A stretch of DNA of 64,000 nucleotides from positions 186,001 to 250,000 of the forward strand of contig NW_026705911.1 of NCBI RefSeq assembly GCF_029867415.1. The letters run 5' to 3'. The notes beneath the pieces are model-generated. The model was not told where the DNA came from, made no database searches, and saw only the letters and a list, made by a program, of their open reading frames with translations. This DNA is from Vicia villosa (Eukaryota > Streptophyta > Magnoliopsida > Fabales > Fabaceae). The position numbers and the translations under genes were made by a program. Of the stretch, positions 47,846-58,252 are shown one piece after another (the stretch's first letter is position 1; each line of letters begins with the position of its first letter).

Positions 47846-49374
47846 TTTATTGAAATGATTGGCAGAAAGATTATCTAGTGGAGACTTCTTGTTTAAAGCC
47901 CAAGATGAAGGCTGACACATGTTGAGGAGAAAACAAACATAGATCCTAGACTCTGCTAAGGAAGATTGATGAAGATAAGGGTGATAGAGACTGTCCATGT
48001 CTCTCATTCCAAAAGGTGTACTCAATGCAAAATTGAGACAAACTTAGCTTGTTTAAAGTCTGGTTTAAATTGGAAGAAACTCACCAGGGTAGGCTAAAAG
48101 GTAACTAAAGACCTGTTCCTATGTTTATAAGAAACCTGATGGGTCCTTGTATACAAGCTCAAGAGGAAGCTGGAAATGCTTTTAAGAAGCCTGTGGGTCC
48201 TTGTACAAAGCCCAAGAGGAGGCTAATCGAGGGTCCTTGTTATAGCACAAGAGAAAGCTATGTAGTTTTGAACTTATTTTGGCTCTAAGCAAATGGGTAA
48301 AAGGTTTCACCGGGAATAATTCCTCTTTGGGTGGATGTGTCCTATATTTTTGGATTCTAAGGCTTTTGCCAAGATGTTTCACCGGGAATAATTCATCTTA
48401 GGGGTTTGAACTACAGATCTCTAATTAGGAAAGAGCCTTCACCGGGAAGACATTCTCAATCCTAGGTCATATTCCTATAATATATATATATAGTTTAACT
48501 GTCCTAAGGTTTATACTCAAATGTAGTTCTAAACTAATATATATATGCACAGTTTATATTTGACAGTAATTTAAATAAAGACTGTAAATTGAAAGCTTGT
48601 AAAGCCTAACCTGGATGGAGTGGAGGCCATTGAAGAAGTATGTACAGAGCCTCAACAGTATTTTTGTTGTTTTGTTGATAACAATTGAATATATATATCA
48701 TAAACAGTTAATGGTTTTTGAAAACAGAAGAAGTGAAGATGGACAAAGGTCACATAGGTATCTGAAGAGTTTCACCGGGAATAATGCCCTTCAAATACCA
48801 GAAGAATGTTTTGAAAACAGAAAGAAGATTTTGAAAATACAGTTTTGAAAACAAGCTAAGAAGAGAAGGTGTTTTTGGGACTTACACTCTATTAGAGGCC
48901 CACTTGAAAATGATTTACTGTTTATGAGAAACAGCTGAAAATGATTGAAATGATATAAGGTTTTGTTGTTTGAAAACCTTAATCATCTGTTTGATCGGAG
49001 ATTGAAAACAGTTTTGTAAATTGACAAAAGTCAACTTAATTAAGGCAAAGATGAAATCTATACCTAATTAAGACCTAAATAAATAGGGTTTTATCATAAA
49101 ATTATTCACAAAGTAATTAGGTTAAAATAAAATGAAAATATATATTTTAAAGTGTTTAAGAAAACATTTAAAACATACTATTTTAAACCTAATTAAAATA
49201 CATGAAATAAATAATATTTTTATGATTTTTTTGGTTATTCATAAAATAGGTATATTAAATAACAAGTGTGTGAAAAATGAAGTGAAAATGAATTAATTTG
49301 ATAGGTGAATTAATTGTGTGAAGTTTGTGAGAAAAATGCAAGAAATTGGTGTTAAAAAAATAGTTTTGGCCCTT

Positions 49375-49431
49375 GGAAGGTTTGAACCCACGCCCTCTAG
49401 GTCACTCACTCAAAATAACACCACTGGGCCA
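49375..49431 (-). other. tRNA-like module 1 in the solo Ogre-type LTR
   Basis: On the minus strand TGGCCCAGTGG (49421-49431) fits the A box, and GGGTTCAAACC (within 49375-49389) fits a near B box. Spacing is about 31 bp, as in tRNA genes. Cloverleaf stems are not convincing. Confidence 0.45.
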
Positions 49432-49520
49432 AGGCGCGCTTGGTGTTAGTAACTTGCAACCATTTGATTATGTTTCAAAACAAGTAGTAAATCTTTGAAA
49501 AATAAAAGAATCAAAAAGTC

Positions 49521-49600
49521 TGGGGCGAGGGGGATTCGAACCCCAGACTTGAGGCATGATGAGACTAAGGGCGTATGGGAGGCCACTAGGGCAAGTTTGT
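49521..49600 (-). other. tRNA-like module 2 in the solo Ogre-type LTR
   Basis: On the minus strand GGGGTTCGAATCCCC (within 49529-49544) is a perfect B box with a paired T-arm. TGCCCTAGTGG (49583-49593) is an A box with one deviation. An acceptor stem is not evident. It sits about 0.95 kb downstream of the TATA box. Confidence 0.45.
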
Positions 49601-50544
49601 TCAGTCGTTTAAGGAACGCCTACCATTCAAAATAAAATAAACTTTGGCCCCAGATTCAAATTTTGCGCGCCATGGCCATAGTCATCTTCTTCCTCGAGCT
49701 CAAGGATTTTCAAAATCCTAACTCTCTGGTTTCTCAACTAAATGACATGATGTAAACATCAATCTTGTTCTAAATTTCCTCACGAATCCAGATACGTAAC
49801 TAACATTTATTTATATGAACTATAGCTACCTAATTTCTCAGAAAATTCTAAGAACACATAAACCCTAAATTTGAAATTAAATGACAAACAAAATGAATAA
49901 ATGCAAGATGATAGAGGGTTTTCAATCCTCTGATGATGCTAAACAAGATAGAATCGAGCCTTAACTCAAAGAGTGCTTAAATTAAAGAGGTGAGGTTCAG
50001 AAACTTACCTCTGAAAATGGAGGTCGTGAGGATGATAGAGAGCACCTGGGCTTGAATGAATGATCTCAATAGCTTCCCTGAGACTCAATGATGCTAACTG
50101 AATGCTTATTGTAGCCTGAATCCTTCTGAATTGTTCTATGGACCTCCCTCGATTTCAGCTTCAAGTGAACCTGGAGGGTGTTGATTCTTGAGTTACAGAT
50201 GAGCTGCAGCCATCTGGTTAGCTTCACTATGACCTGAGGAGTGTGTCTGGATGATTGGCTTGGCTCGGAACCTCCTGAATTACTCCATGGACCTCCAACT
50301 GCAAATGCTCCAAAGTGAGAGCAACAATGGTGTTCCTCCACTTACAGAAGTGATCCAGGTGCTTGGATCACCTCAAATGACCTCCCTTGAGATGTTAGAA
50401 TGTTCACTTCCCAAAGATGAGCTCTGGTTTGAAGAAATCGATTCTTCTTGCCAAAGAACTTTGAAAAACAATGAACATGAGAAGAGAAAGAGAAAGCAAG
50501 GAATATGGTTGCTTTGGTGTGTTTTTGAATGAGGAATGCCTCTG

Positions 50545-50552
50545 TATTTATA
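50545..50552 (-). promoter_or_regulatory. TATA box of the solo Ogre-type LTR
   Basis: The minus strand reads CCTATAAATACAGAGGC, a strong plant TATA match about 1.5 kb into the LTR. Confidence 0.6.
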
Positions 50553-52084
50553 GGCAAATGGATGCAGATCAATTGGCTGTGGTGAGCTTGCTTAGTGTAG
50601 TGAGTTTGGTTTCTTAGCCATGAAGAAATTCAAAGAATCTCCAAAATGCAATGATGCATTTTCGGGCTAGCTTCCCCTATCCATTGATTCTATCTGATCT
50701 TAGGGGACATTTCAGATGCAAAGTGAGCTCTAATTGGTTGATGAGAAGATTCCTTGGGTGATTCATCAATTTGCCATAAATTCACAAATGTAATCATTAC
50801 ATAATCACATGTTCTTGTTTTTAGAATCTTCTTCAATTCTTATGGCATGGTGAAAATGAATGCATGGCATGGTTTCAGATGTGTTATGGGTCGTGTAGCA
50901 TCCATAAGAGAGGTTATTTGCACAAAATTTGCAAAGTCCAAAAGTGTCCATGACCTATAATTTTACTTCATGAGGCCAACTTTGAACAAGCATAACTCTT
51001 AGCTCAAATTGAATTTGGAGAAGGTTGAACACAATTTGGAAAGCCCTAAACATCTACTTTAAATCATTAGTTTATGTCTTCTTCAGAATCATTTGGGAAA
51101 TTTGTGAAAAATGAGCCCAAAGTTGGATGAAAACTAGGTTAAAACACTTAGAAAAATTTCTAAGTGTTTATGACCTAAACTTCAAAATTTCCAAAACTTC
51201 ATAAATGATTGATCTTTTGAAAAAAGCTCCTTTGTAAGATGTTGTTTTATTTTGCAAGATCTACAACTTTCATGTTGGAAGTTTTTTGAGTTGTGTAGGT
51301 GAAATTTCGAGTTCTCACCATGCCTTCAAAAACCCTAATTCCCGACTTTTTGCTCCTTGATGAATTTCTTTGAATTTCTTTGGTCAAATGACTTTAATAT
51401 CCATATATTGATGATATTGATCTTTGAAAGTCATTTTTTGACCAAAAACCTTAAAAGTCAAAGGTGATCCCATACAGTTGACTTTTGCCTGACAAAGTGA
51501 ATTTTTGGACTTTTGTGTAGAAACAAGATCTTATCCTCAAATGAATGATGTAAATGGATTATATTGAGGTAGTAGAGATTATTGAATCATGTCTTGAGTT
51601 TTGGATTCATGCCCTGATTAAAAGTCAACTATCTTGGTGAATTAGGTCAAAAACCCTAATTTGTCGACCATGTGAAAATAATGACTGTAGACTTTGAATT
51701 GAAGTGTGATATCTAGTAGATCTTGTAATATGAGATATTGGAAGATGATTGATGTCTTTGAATGATCTCTTAGGGCTTTTTAGGGTTTCCCAAAGGTGAT
51801 CCCTGATTTTAGTCCTTGATAGGCTCCAAACCCTAGTCTGTTGATCTGAGTAATCCTGTGCTTAGATGACTGGGTGTCTCAATCAATCATAGGTGTAATA
51901 ATGAGGCTTTTGAGTCTTATGATTGTATTAGAGACTAATCCCTTTATTGATTGATCCTTTGCCTGAGTTTTCTTGTCTTTGAACACCCTCGATTGAATGT
52001 CAGGTTGCTCTGGGTACTTGCTTTGACTTGATGAAAATCCTGAAGATATGTCATCTCAGGGGGGTCAAAAATTAGGGTATGACA

Positions 52085-53112
52085 AAGAGTATGCACAAAA
52101 TCAGCGCAAGAAGCACTGACTCAGAAGGTTCAGCATGCAACATCAGAACATGGTCTGGCAAGACATCAAAAGATGGTCAAGCAGAATCAGAACATGGTCT
52201 ATGGAAGCATCAGAAGGACTTGAGATCAGAAGCAGAAACAATGAAGTTCTCATGGTATCACGCTCAGAAGCACTTCAAGGTCAGAAGACAAGAAGATGCT
52301 CTGCACAAAGCTGTTTGACTCTGATGATATTCAAACGTTGTTTACACAAACATCAGATCAGAAGCAAGTACTAGTTGGCAGGCTACGCTGACTGACAAAA
52401 GGAACGTTGAAAGCTATTAAAGGCAACGTCAGTAGACACAGCGAAAGCAAGGCTCGAGGTAGTTGACAAAAGAGTGAAACATTAAATGCAATGCTGTACG
52501 GAATACGCAAAGCATTAAATGCTCCCAACGGTCATCTTCTCAAACACCTATAAATATGAAGTTCTGATGAGAAGCTATGTTACGAATTATGAATTCTGAA
52601 TACAAGACTTTATGCAAAAACGCTGAAACGCTTTTCAAATCAAAAGCTCTCAAACTTCATCTTCAACCTCACTACATTGCTGTTGTAATATATTAGTGAG
52701 AATAAGCTTAAACTTAAGAGAAAATCACAGTTGTGATAATAGCTTTATAAGAAGCATTGTAACTCTTAGAATTTGTTTACATTAAGTTGTAAGAACCAGA
52801 GTGATCAGGTTGTTGATCAGTATACTCTAGAAAGTCTTAGAGGGTATTTAAGCAGATTAATCCTAGAGTGATCAGGTTGTGATCAGTATACTCTAGAAGA
52901 CTTAGAAGTTGTCTAAGTGGAAAACCATTGTAATCTCGTGTGATTAGTGGATTAAATCCTCAGGTGAGGTAAATCACTCCAAGGGGGTGGACTGGAGTAG
53001 TTTAGTTAACAACGAACCAGGATAAAAATCATTGTGCAAATTGTTTTTATCTTACAAGTTTTAAAGCTACACTTATTCAAACCCCCCTTTCTAAGTGTTT
53101 TTCTATCCTTCA
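52085..53112 (+). mobile_element. 3' LTR of the left Ty1 element, second part
   Basis: It resumes with the duplicated AAGAG and aligns with 57225-58168 of the other Ty1 LTR. It ends TCTATCCTTCA at 53112. The TATA box is TATAAATA at 52549-52556. Removing the insertion gives an LTR of about 1.15 kb. Confidence 0.88.
52549..52556 (+). promoter_or_regulatory. TATA box of the left Ty1 LTR
   Basis: CCTATAAATATG lies in a region conserved with the other Ty1 LTR, which has TATATATA at the same place (57685-57692). Confidence 0.55.
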
Positions 53113-55182
53113 CGATCACCATGGTGTGGTCGCGAAAGATTTTTGGTTGTGTTTGCTTGCATTCGTGATTTGCAGGTCTATGGCAACGGTTGTTAAAATC
53201 GTAGGTAAAGCATGGGGGATCTAAGACGACGGCCAGAGGTTGGGGGTGATGGCGTGGCAGTCTGGCAATGGCCCAGTTCAAAAGAAAAAACGCGCGCTGC
53301 CTAGGTGTAGTGTCCAAAGATTCAGTGCTTCTCATGCTCACGCGTATGGTGCAGCTTCTCAATCCAGGCCATCCGATCATCATCTCCTTCAATCCAACGC
53401 GCCCTGAAGCGCAGGTGTACCAAGGATCCTCAGCCACGCGTAACACCGAATCCAAAGCTAAGTTTTCCAATTTTTTAATTTTTATTTATTCAATACTATT
53501 TTCTATTTAATTGTTTTTTTGTTTATTTAATAAAACTTCTACTAATTTTGTTTTTTTAAAAAATCATAATAATTTGTTTCTAATAATATTTATTTGATTT
53601 AAATAATTAAATAATTAATTTAATTTAGTTGTTGGTAATAATCTTTATTTAATTTAAATAATTAAATGATTAATTTAATTTAGTTGTTTAATTATTTAAT
53701 TAGGTTGATATTTTTATTAATTGATTAAATTAATTATTAGGGTTAGATAATTTAATCGAAAACATACTTTTGCCGATTTAATTAATTAGGGTAAAAACCA
53801 ATAATTAATTAACTTAGTTTTCTTATTGTATTAACCATGGTTAACTTGTGCCCTAATCAGGGTTGCAAGGTTTGTCATTAGATCACTCATGCACTAAAAT
53901 TTCTCTTCTTTGTGCAAAATTTCAGGGCTACCCCAGGATCCTTTAGCCACGCGCCACACCAGATCAAAAAGCTAAGTTTCTAATTTCTTGTTTAACATCA
54001 TTTTATTTTTTATTTTTTTAAAATAGGGTTTGCATCAATAGTCAATGAATCTGTAATAAACTAACCCTTATTATTTTTCCTTCGTTAATTTCCAAGATTA
54101 ACCAACCGATTAAAGCTCAAACCTTGTGGTAACCCTAAACTTATTCTCATTTAGTTATTGTTATTTCTAACCCAATATTATTACTTGTGGCTAACCCATT
54201 TTTCTTTATCACTGTGATTCCCCCTCCCCATGGTTAATATATTTTTGTAACTGCTTCTGGTTTGTATTGTTTGGCCTTGAAGGCACTTAAACTGTTATGC
54301 TTTGTATTATTACTGCGTGGTTAGTAATCTTAGGGAGTGCAAGCCTTGACTTAACTTAGGTCACTAATTAAAAGATAATTATCCGAATTGAATCATGTGA
54401 TTGTGCACCCACACACCTTTAAAGGTAACCCCTCTTGTTGCCTGTTGCCTTGTTATTTGCTGCCTTGTTTATTACAGAATAATCAAGTCCCTCGGATACG
54501 AGGATGCCTCAGCAAATGTTGCCCTCAGTTCATTCTCATCACTAAAGATCATAAGTCCCTTCGATGTTGCCTTCAGTTATATGATCTCGTCCCTCGAAGT
54601 TGCCTATAATATGATGTAATAGTCTCTTTCGATTGCTGAGGTGTCCTCTTTGGTTGCCTAAAAATGACTATTCTATCCTTCCCTAAAGACTACCTACCTC
54701 TACATGGTAGGGACAATTTTATGGCGAACGATATCTCGATGACCCTTCAACCTCCAATAAAAGGATTTTCTACCCTCTTATGGTATGGATAGCCCTGAAA
54801 GGCTAAAAGAAACTTTTTAATAGGGGTAATTATCTCCTAATTGCTTGCTCTGGTTTAAATTTATTTTTACCCTTTTATCAAAAAAATTCAAAAGGCTACG
54901 CTTATTTACAAGCTAAAGTCCTTATTCAAATCTTTTTCTTTATTCATTGCAAACATTTTCAAACATTTCAAAGTGAGCTAAGCAATTAAGAGCCCATGGA
55001 AAACCATGGATGCAAAGAGTGCCTTACACATTCCCTTTATATAAATTACCCCACGAACTCAAAATTTCTTTTAAAGGTTTTTTCTGTTCTTTTAGCCTTT
55101 CTATTAAATTGGATAAAATAAAAGTCGACGGCGACTCTTGCTTACCGCAACATTTTCTTCAAAGTCAGTTCACCGTATTACA
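53113..55182 (+). mobile_element. 5' LTR fragment of an Ogre-like element (element B)
   Basis: The 3' end (CACCGTATTACA at 55182) and several blocks match the array LTR in reverse complement, including the GCCTGTTGCCTTG tract (about 54436), the CCATGGAAAACCATGGATGC region (about 54995) and the stretch near 53175-53220. It is more diverged than the array copies. The first part of the LTR is missing because the left Ty1 element inserted at 53112/53113. It includes an AT-rich segment (about 53470-53860). The small ORFs look accidental. Confidence 0.8.
53418..53988. repeat. dispersed direct repeat inside the element B LTR
   Basis: 53418-53475 and 53929-53988 are similar (AGGATCCT, AGCCACGCG, ACACC, AAGCTAAGTTT in the same order), bracketing the AT-rich segment. 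This suggests a local duplication. Confidence 0.65.
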
Positions 55183-55186
55183 GAAC

Positions 55187-55204
55187 TAGCGACTCTGCTG
55201 GGGA
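55187..55204 (+). other. primer binding site of element B
   Basis: The site lies 4 bp after the LTR end, as in the array. It differs by one base from the tRNA-Arg-type PBS there. Confidence 0.8.
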
Positions 55205-55893
55205 TACTTCGAATAAAAGAGGAGTTACCTTAAAAGTTTAGGATTCACTTAAATGTTTTCACTTGTTTGATTTGTTTGTTTTATCTTTAAAGGCTGTTTT
55301 GGGTATTCTGTTGTGTGAAAGATCCTACACCCAGATCTAGTGTACCTTAGGTATGTGGCAATAGACCAGGGAGGCTGTACGACATGTATCATTATGGTTG
55401 AACTGGTAGCCACCGTTAGTGCGACGCTTTGGTTTGTCCTGATGGCCCTTGAATCTGATCGAGGAGACGTTTGGCTACCGCGTGGTGTCATAAGCACTAA
55501 TTCGCCCTTAGAACCTTAGTTGAACTTGACTTTGGCTTATAAGAAGTAGCGAGATGGCTGGCTTTGGATTCCTGACTGAAGCCGGTTGATCCTCGATGCT
55601 ACACTCATTGAGATTGGACTTTAGGGATGCTTTTGGCTGGCCGATCGAGTGCCATGTTGAGACAATTCCCGCGAGAAAGATCAGGGATATGAGCACCATA
55701 GAACCCGGTTACTCTTTTAGGACAGGTTGAACCAACTAAACGCAAGGTAGGAGGGTATGCACCTATGGACTTCATGCAAGCCTAACCTTAAGGCAATTGT
55801 GTGACTTGTTTGTGTTTGTTATCTACTTGACATCATAACATCATAACATCATGACATCATGACATATTGCATACATTACTTCATGATAAATAT

Positions 55894-55924
55894 ACGAGTC
55901 TCTCATTTATTTTGAGAGACTCGT
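55894..55924. repeat. perfect 12-bp hairpin
   Basis: ACGAGTCTCTCA and TGAGAGACTCGT flank the loop TTTATTT. It is related to the hairpins in the array internal regions. Confidence 0.9.
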
Positions 55925-56007
55925 CATATAATACATGCACCATGACATTGCATAAAAATTAACTTCAGTTTTTCAGGACACAGGTACAAGCAGGTAAACA
56001 ACATTTC

Positions 56008-56530
56008 TGATCTAATTCACTTACTACGAACGGTGCTGACACGATCGACCTTCAAAGATCTAATTCTATCATCACGAACGGTGTAGACACGATCAACTTT
56101 TTCAAAGTCTAATTCAGTTACTACGAATGGTGCTGACACGACAAACTTTCAAAGATCTAATTCAGTTACTATGAACGGTGCTGACACGATCGACCTTTAA
56201 AGATCTAATTCTATCATCACGAACGGTGTAGACATGATCAAATTTTCCAAAGTCTAACACAGTTACTACGAACGGTGCTGACACGACAAACTTTCAAAGA
56301 TCTAATTCAGTTACTACGAACGGTGCTGACACGATCGACCTTCAAAGATCTAATTCTATCATCACGAATGGTGTAGACACGATCAACTTTCAAAGATCTA
56401 ATTCAGTTACTTCGAATGGTGCTAACACGATCGACCTTCAAAGATCTAATTCTATCATCACGAATGGTGTAGACACGATCATCCTTTCCAAAGACTAATT
56501 CAGCTACCACGAACGGTGCTGACACGACTA
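56008..56530. repeat. 48-49-bp minisatellite with two alternating unit types
   Basis: About eleven units start GATCTAATTC or GTCTAATTC. One type contains CAGTTACTACGAACGGTGCTG and the other CTATCATCACGAACGGTGTAG; both end ACACGATC or ACACGAC. The array internal regions hold a single copy of the first type (about 11967-12006, reverse complement). Confidence 0.9.
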
Positions 56531-56620
56531 ACACTTAACAACTACTTCTCAACACTTCAAATTCAGATAAAGTCTAACGTACGCTTCATTCTGACTTTCA
56601 AAACTTATCAAGACATGATG

Positions 56621-57102
56621 AATGGAAAATATAAGACTCATCTTCGTATCTTCAAGAGCCGCACCCTCTGTTTAACAATCCTGCTGAACACACTCACTAT
56701 AGAAAATTTGTTCCTTACAATAAATACTTACACCAGAAGTAGAATGTCATAACATTGTGTCTCACATTTGTACTACTAGTATTCTCCACAAGTTTCAACT
56801 ATTTTTTCTTAACAGACCCTTGCCTAAGAACTTATCTCCTTCAGAAACGATCAACAGATGACCTCTTGATACTAAAAGCACACACAGAGAGGTTGCCACA
56901 ATCTCAACAAACAGAACTGCCACTCCTTGAATTTTGTTGAGCATAACCTTACCATGTTTGAATCAGATCATGGTCTGCTTAAGACACTTCAAAATCCTTC
57001 TTGATAAGGTGTTTTTCAATCTCACACATTGATTAACATACTCCTTGAACAGAAGAGATTTTCCTTTATCCTTAGCTGTGTTGATCCGATCATAGAACTT
57101 TT
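56621..57102. other. unassigned sequence between element B and the right Ty1 element
   Basis: No domain, LTR end or repeat is recognised. It could be the rest of element B or another diverged repeat. It should end with the target duplication of the right Ty1 element, which cannot be checked without that element's 3' end. Confidence 0.4.
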
Positions 57103-58168
57103 TTTTAGAACAAGAATTGTTCTGATCAATATTCTTAGTTTTGATGATAACAATGTATATGAATTTTGTATAAGATAATGTGGTACTCTAATCCTATGCA
57201 TTTTCCATTTCAGGAAATATATAAAGAGTATGCACAATTCAGCGCAAGAAGCACTGACTCAGAAGGTTCAATTATGCAACATCAGAACATGCTCTCGCAA
57301 GACATCAGAAGATGGTCAAGCAGAATCAGAACATGGTCTATTAAAGCATCAGAAGAACTTGAGTTCAGAAGCAGAAGCACTGAAGTTCTTATGGTATCAC
57401 GCTAGAAGCACTTCAAAGTCAGAAGACAAGAAGATGCTCTGCACCAAGCTGAATGACTCTGATATTCAAATGTTGTATCTACAAAGATCAGATCAGAAGC
57501 AAGTACAATATGACAGGCTACGATGACAGACAAAAGGAACGTTAGAAGCTATTAAAGGCATAGTCATTTAAAGCAAGAAAAGCAAGGCTCGAGGTAGTTT
57601 ACAAAAGAGTGAAACATTAAATGCAATGCTGTACGGATCACGCAACGCATTAAATGCTCCCAACGGTCATCTTCTCAAAACGCCTATATATAGAAGTTCT
57701 GATGAGAAGCTGAATACACAACTCTTGCGCAAAAATACAGAGATGCTGTCAAATTCAAAAGCTCTAAAACTTCATCTTCAACCTCACTACTCTTGTAATA
57801 TCTTAGTGAGATTTAAGCTTAGAACTTAAGAGAAATATCACAGTTGTGATTATAGCTTATTAAGAAGCATTGTAATACTCTTGTAAGAATTTGTTTTACA
57901 TTTATTTGTAAAAGGTTCCTAGAGTGATCAAGGTGTGATTAGAATACTCTAGAAGACTTAGAATGTATCTAAGTGGAAACCCATTGTAATCAAGGTTGAT
58001 TAGTGGATTAAATCCTCAGGTGAGGTAAATCACTCTAAGGGGGTGGACTGGAGTAGTTTCGTTAACAACGAACCAGGATAAAAATCATTGTGCAATTGTT
58101 TTTATCTTAAGAGTTTTTAAAGTCACACTTATTCAAACCCCCCTTTCTAAGTGTTTTTCTATCCTTCA
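57103..58168 (+). mobile_element. 5' LTR of the right Ty1 element
   Basis: It aligns with the left Ty1 LTR and ends TCTATCCTTCA. It is about 80 bp shorter than that copy. TATA box TATATATA is at 57685-57692. The exact first base is uncertain because of a T-run at the boundary. Confidence 0.85.
57685..57692 (+). promoter_or_regulatory. TATA box of the right Ty1 LTR
   Basis: GCCTATATATAG lies at the position of the TATA box of the other Ty1 LTR. Confidence 0.55.
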
Positions 58169-58170
58169 AT

Positions 58171-58185
58171 TGGCATCAAAGCGCC
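58171..58185 (+). other. primer binding site (initiator-Met type)
   Basis: TGGCATCAAAGCGCC lies two bases after the LTR. It is close to the TGGTATCAGAGC PBS common to plant Ty1 elements, with two deviations. Confidence 0.75.
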
Positions 58186-58252
58186 GGTTCTAAGGTGCAA
58201 GCACTTAACCGTGTTTAGAAAAGATTCAGGAAGAGAAAAACACATAGCGTAG

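Larger units (their letters stand above)
45977..52084 (-). mobile_element. 6.1-kb solo LTR of an Ogre-type element
   Basis: On the minus strand it begins TGTCATACCCTAATTTTTG and ends GACACCACA. It is flanked by a perfect 5-bp duplication AAGAG (45972-45976 and 52085-52089) and exactly interrupts a Ty1 LTR. I see no second LTR, PBS, PPT or coding domain, so it is a solo LTR of 6,108 bp. The TGTCATACCC start, giant size, tRNA-like modules and a shared TTTGCGCGCCA-like segment (about 49660, compare 9819-9838) relate it to the array LTRs. ORFs within are short and unconvincing. Confidence 0.85.
40242..53112 (+). mobile_element. SIRE/Maximus-like Ty1 element, 3' portion, with its LTR split by a solo LTR
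   Basis: It begins inside pol at the Athila insertion point; its 5' part should be left of the window. The order is integrase, a novel junction, the third ORF, 3' UTR with PPT (45837-45850), and 3' LTR (45851-45976 and 52085-53112). RT and RNase H are missing relative to the related element at 57103-64000. The Ty1 order, PPT type and long extra ORF place it in the SIRE/Maximus lineage. Confidence 0.85.
55183..56620 (+). mobile_element. shortened internal region of element B
   Basis: It begins with a PBS at 55187-55204 (TAGCGACTCTGCTGGGGA, one change from the array PBS). It then shows a leader with 8-bp CATCATAA-type repeats (about 55829-55866), a perfect hairpin (55894-55924) and a minisatellite (56008-56530). 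After that comes a short stretch matching the PPT-proximal side of the array internal region. Compared with the array, the gag-like ORF and about 3 kb around it are absent: the leader repeats are followed almost directly by the hairpin. No coding potential remains. Confidence 0.7.

Noticed and set aside
50066..50572. ORFs of 76-93 codons near the TATA box of the solo LTR
   Set aside because: They overlap on both strands with no domain; typical of chance ORFs in a long LTR.
54388..54619. Cys/Leu-rich overlapping ORFs
   Set aside because: They lie in the element B LTR over a TTGCC repeat tract; no recognisable protein.
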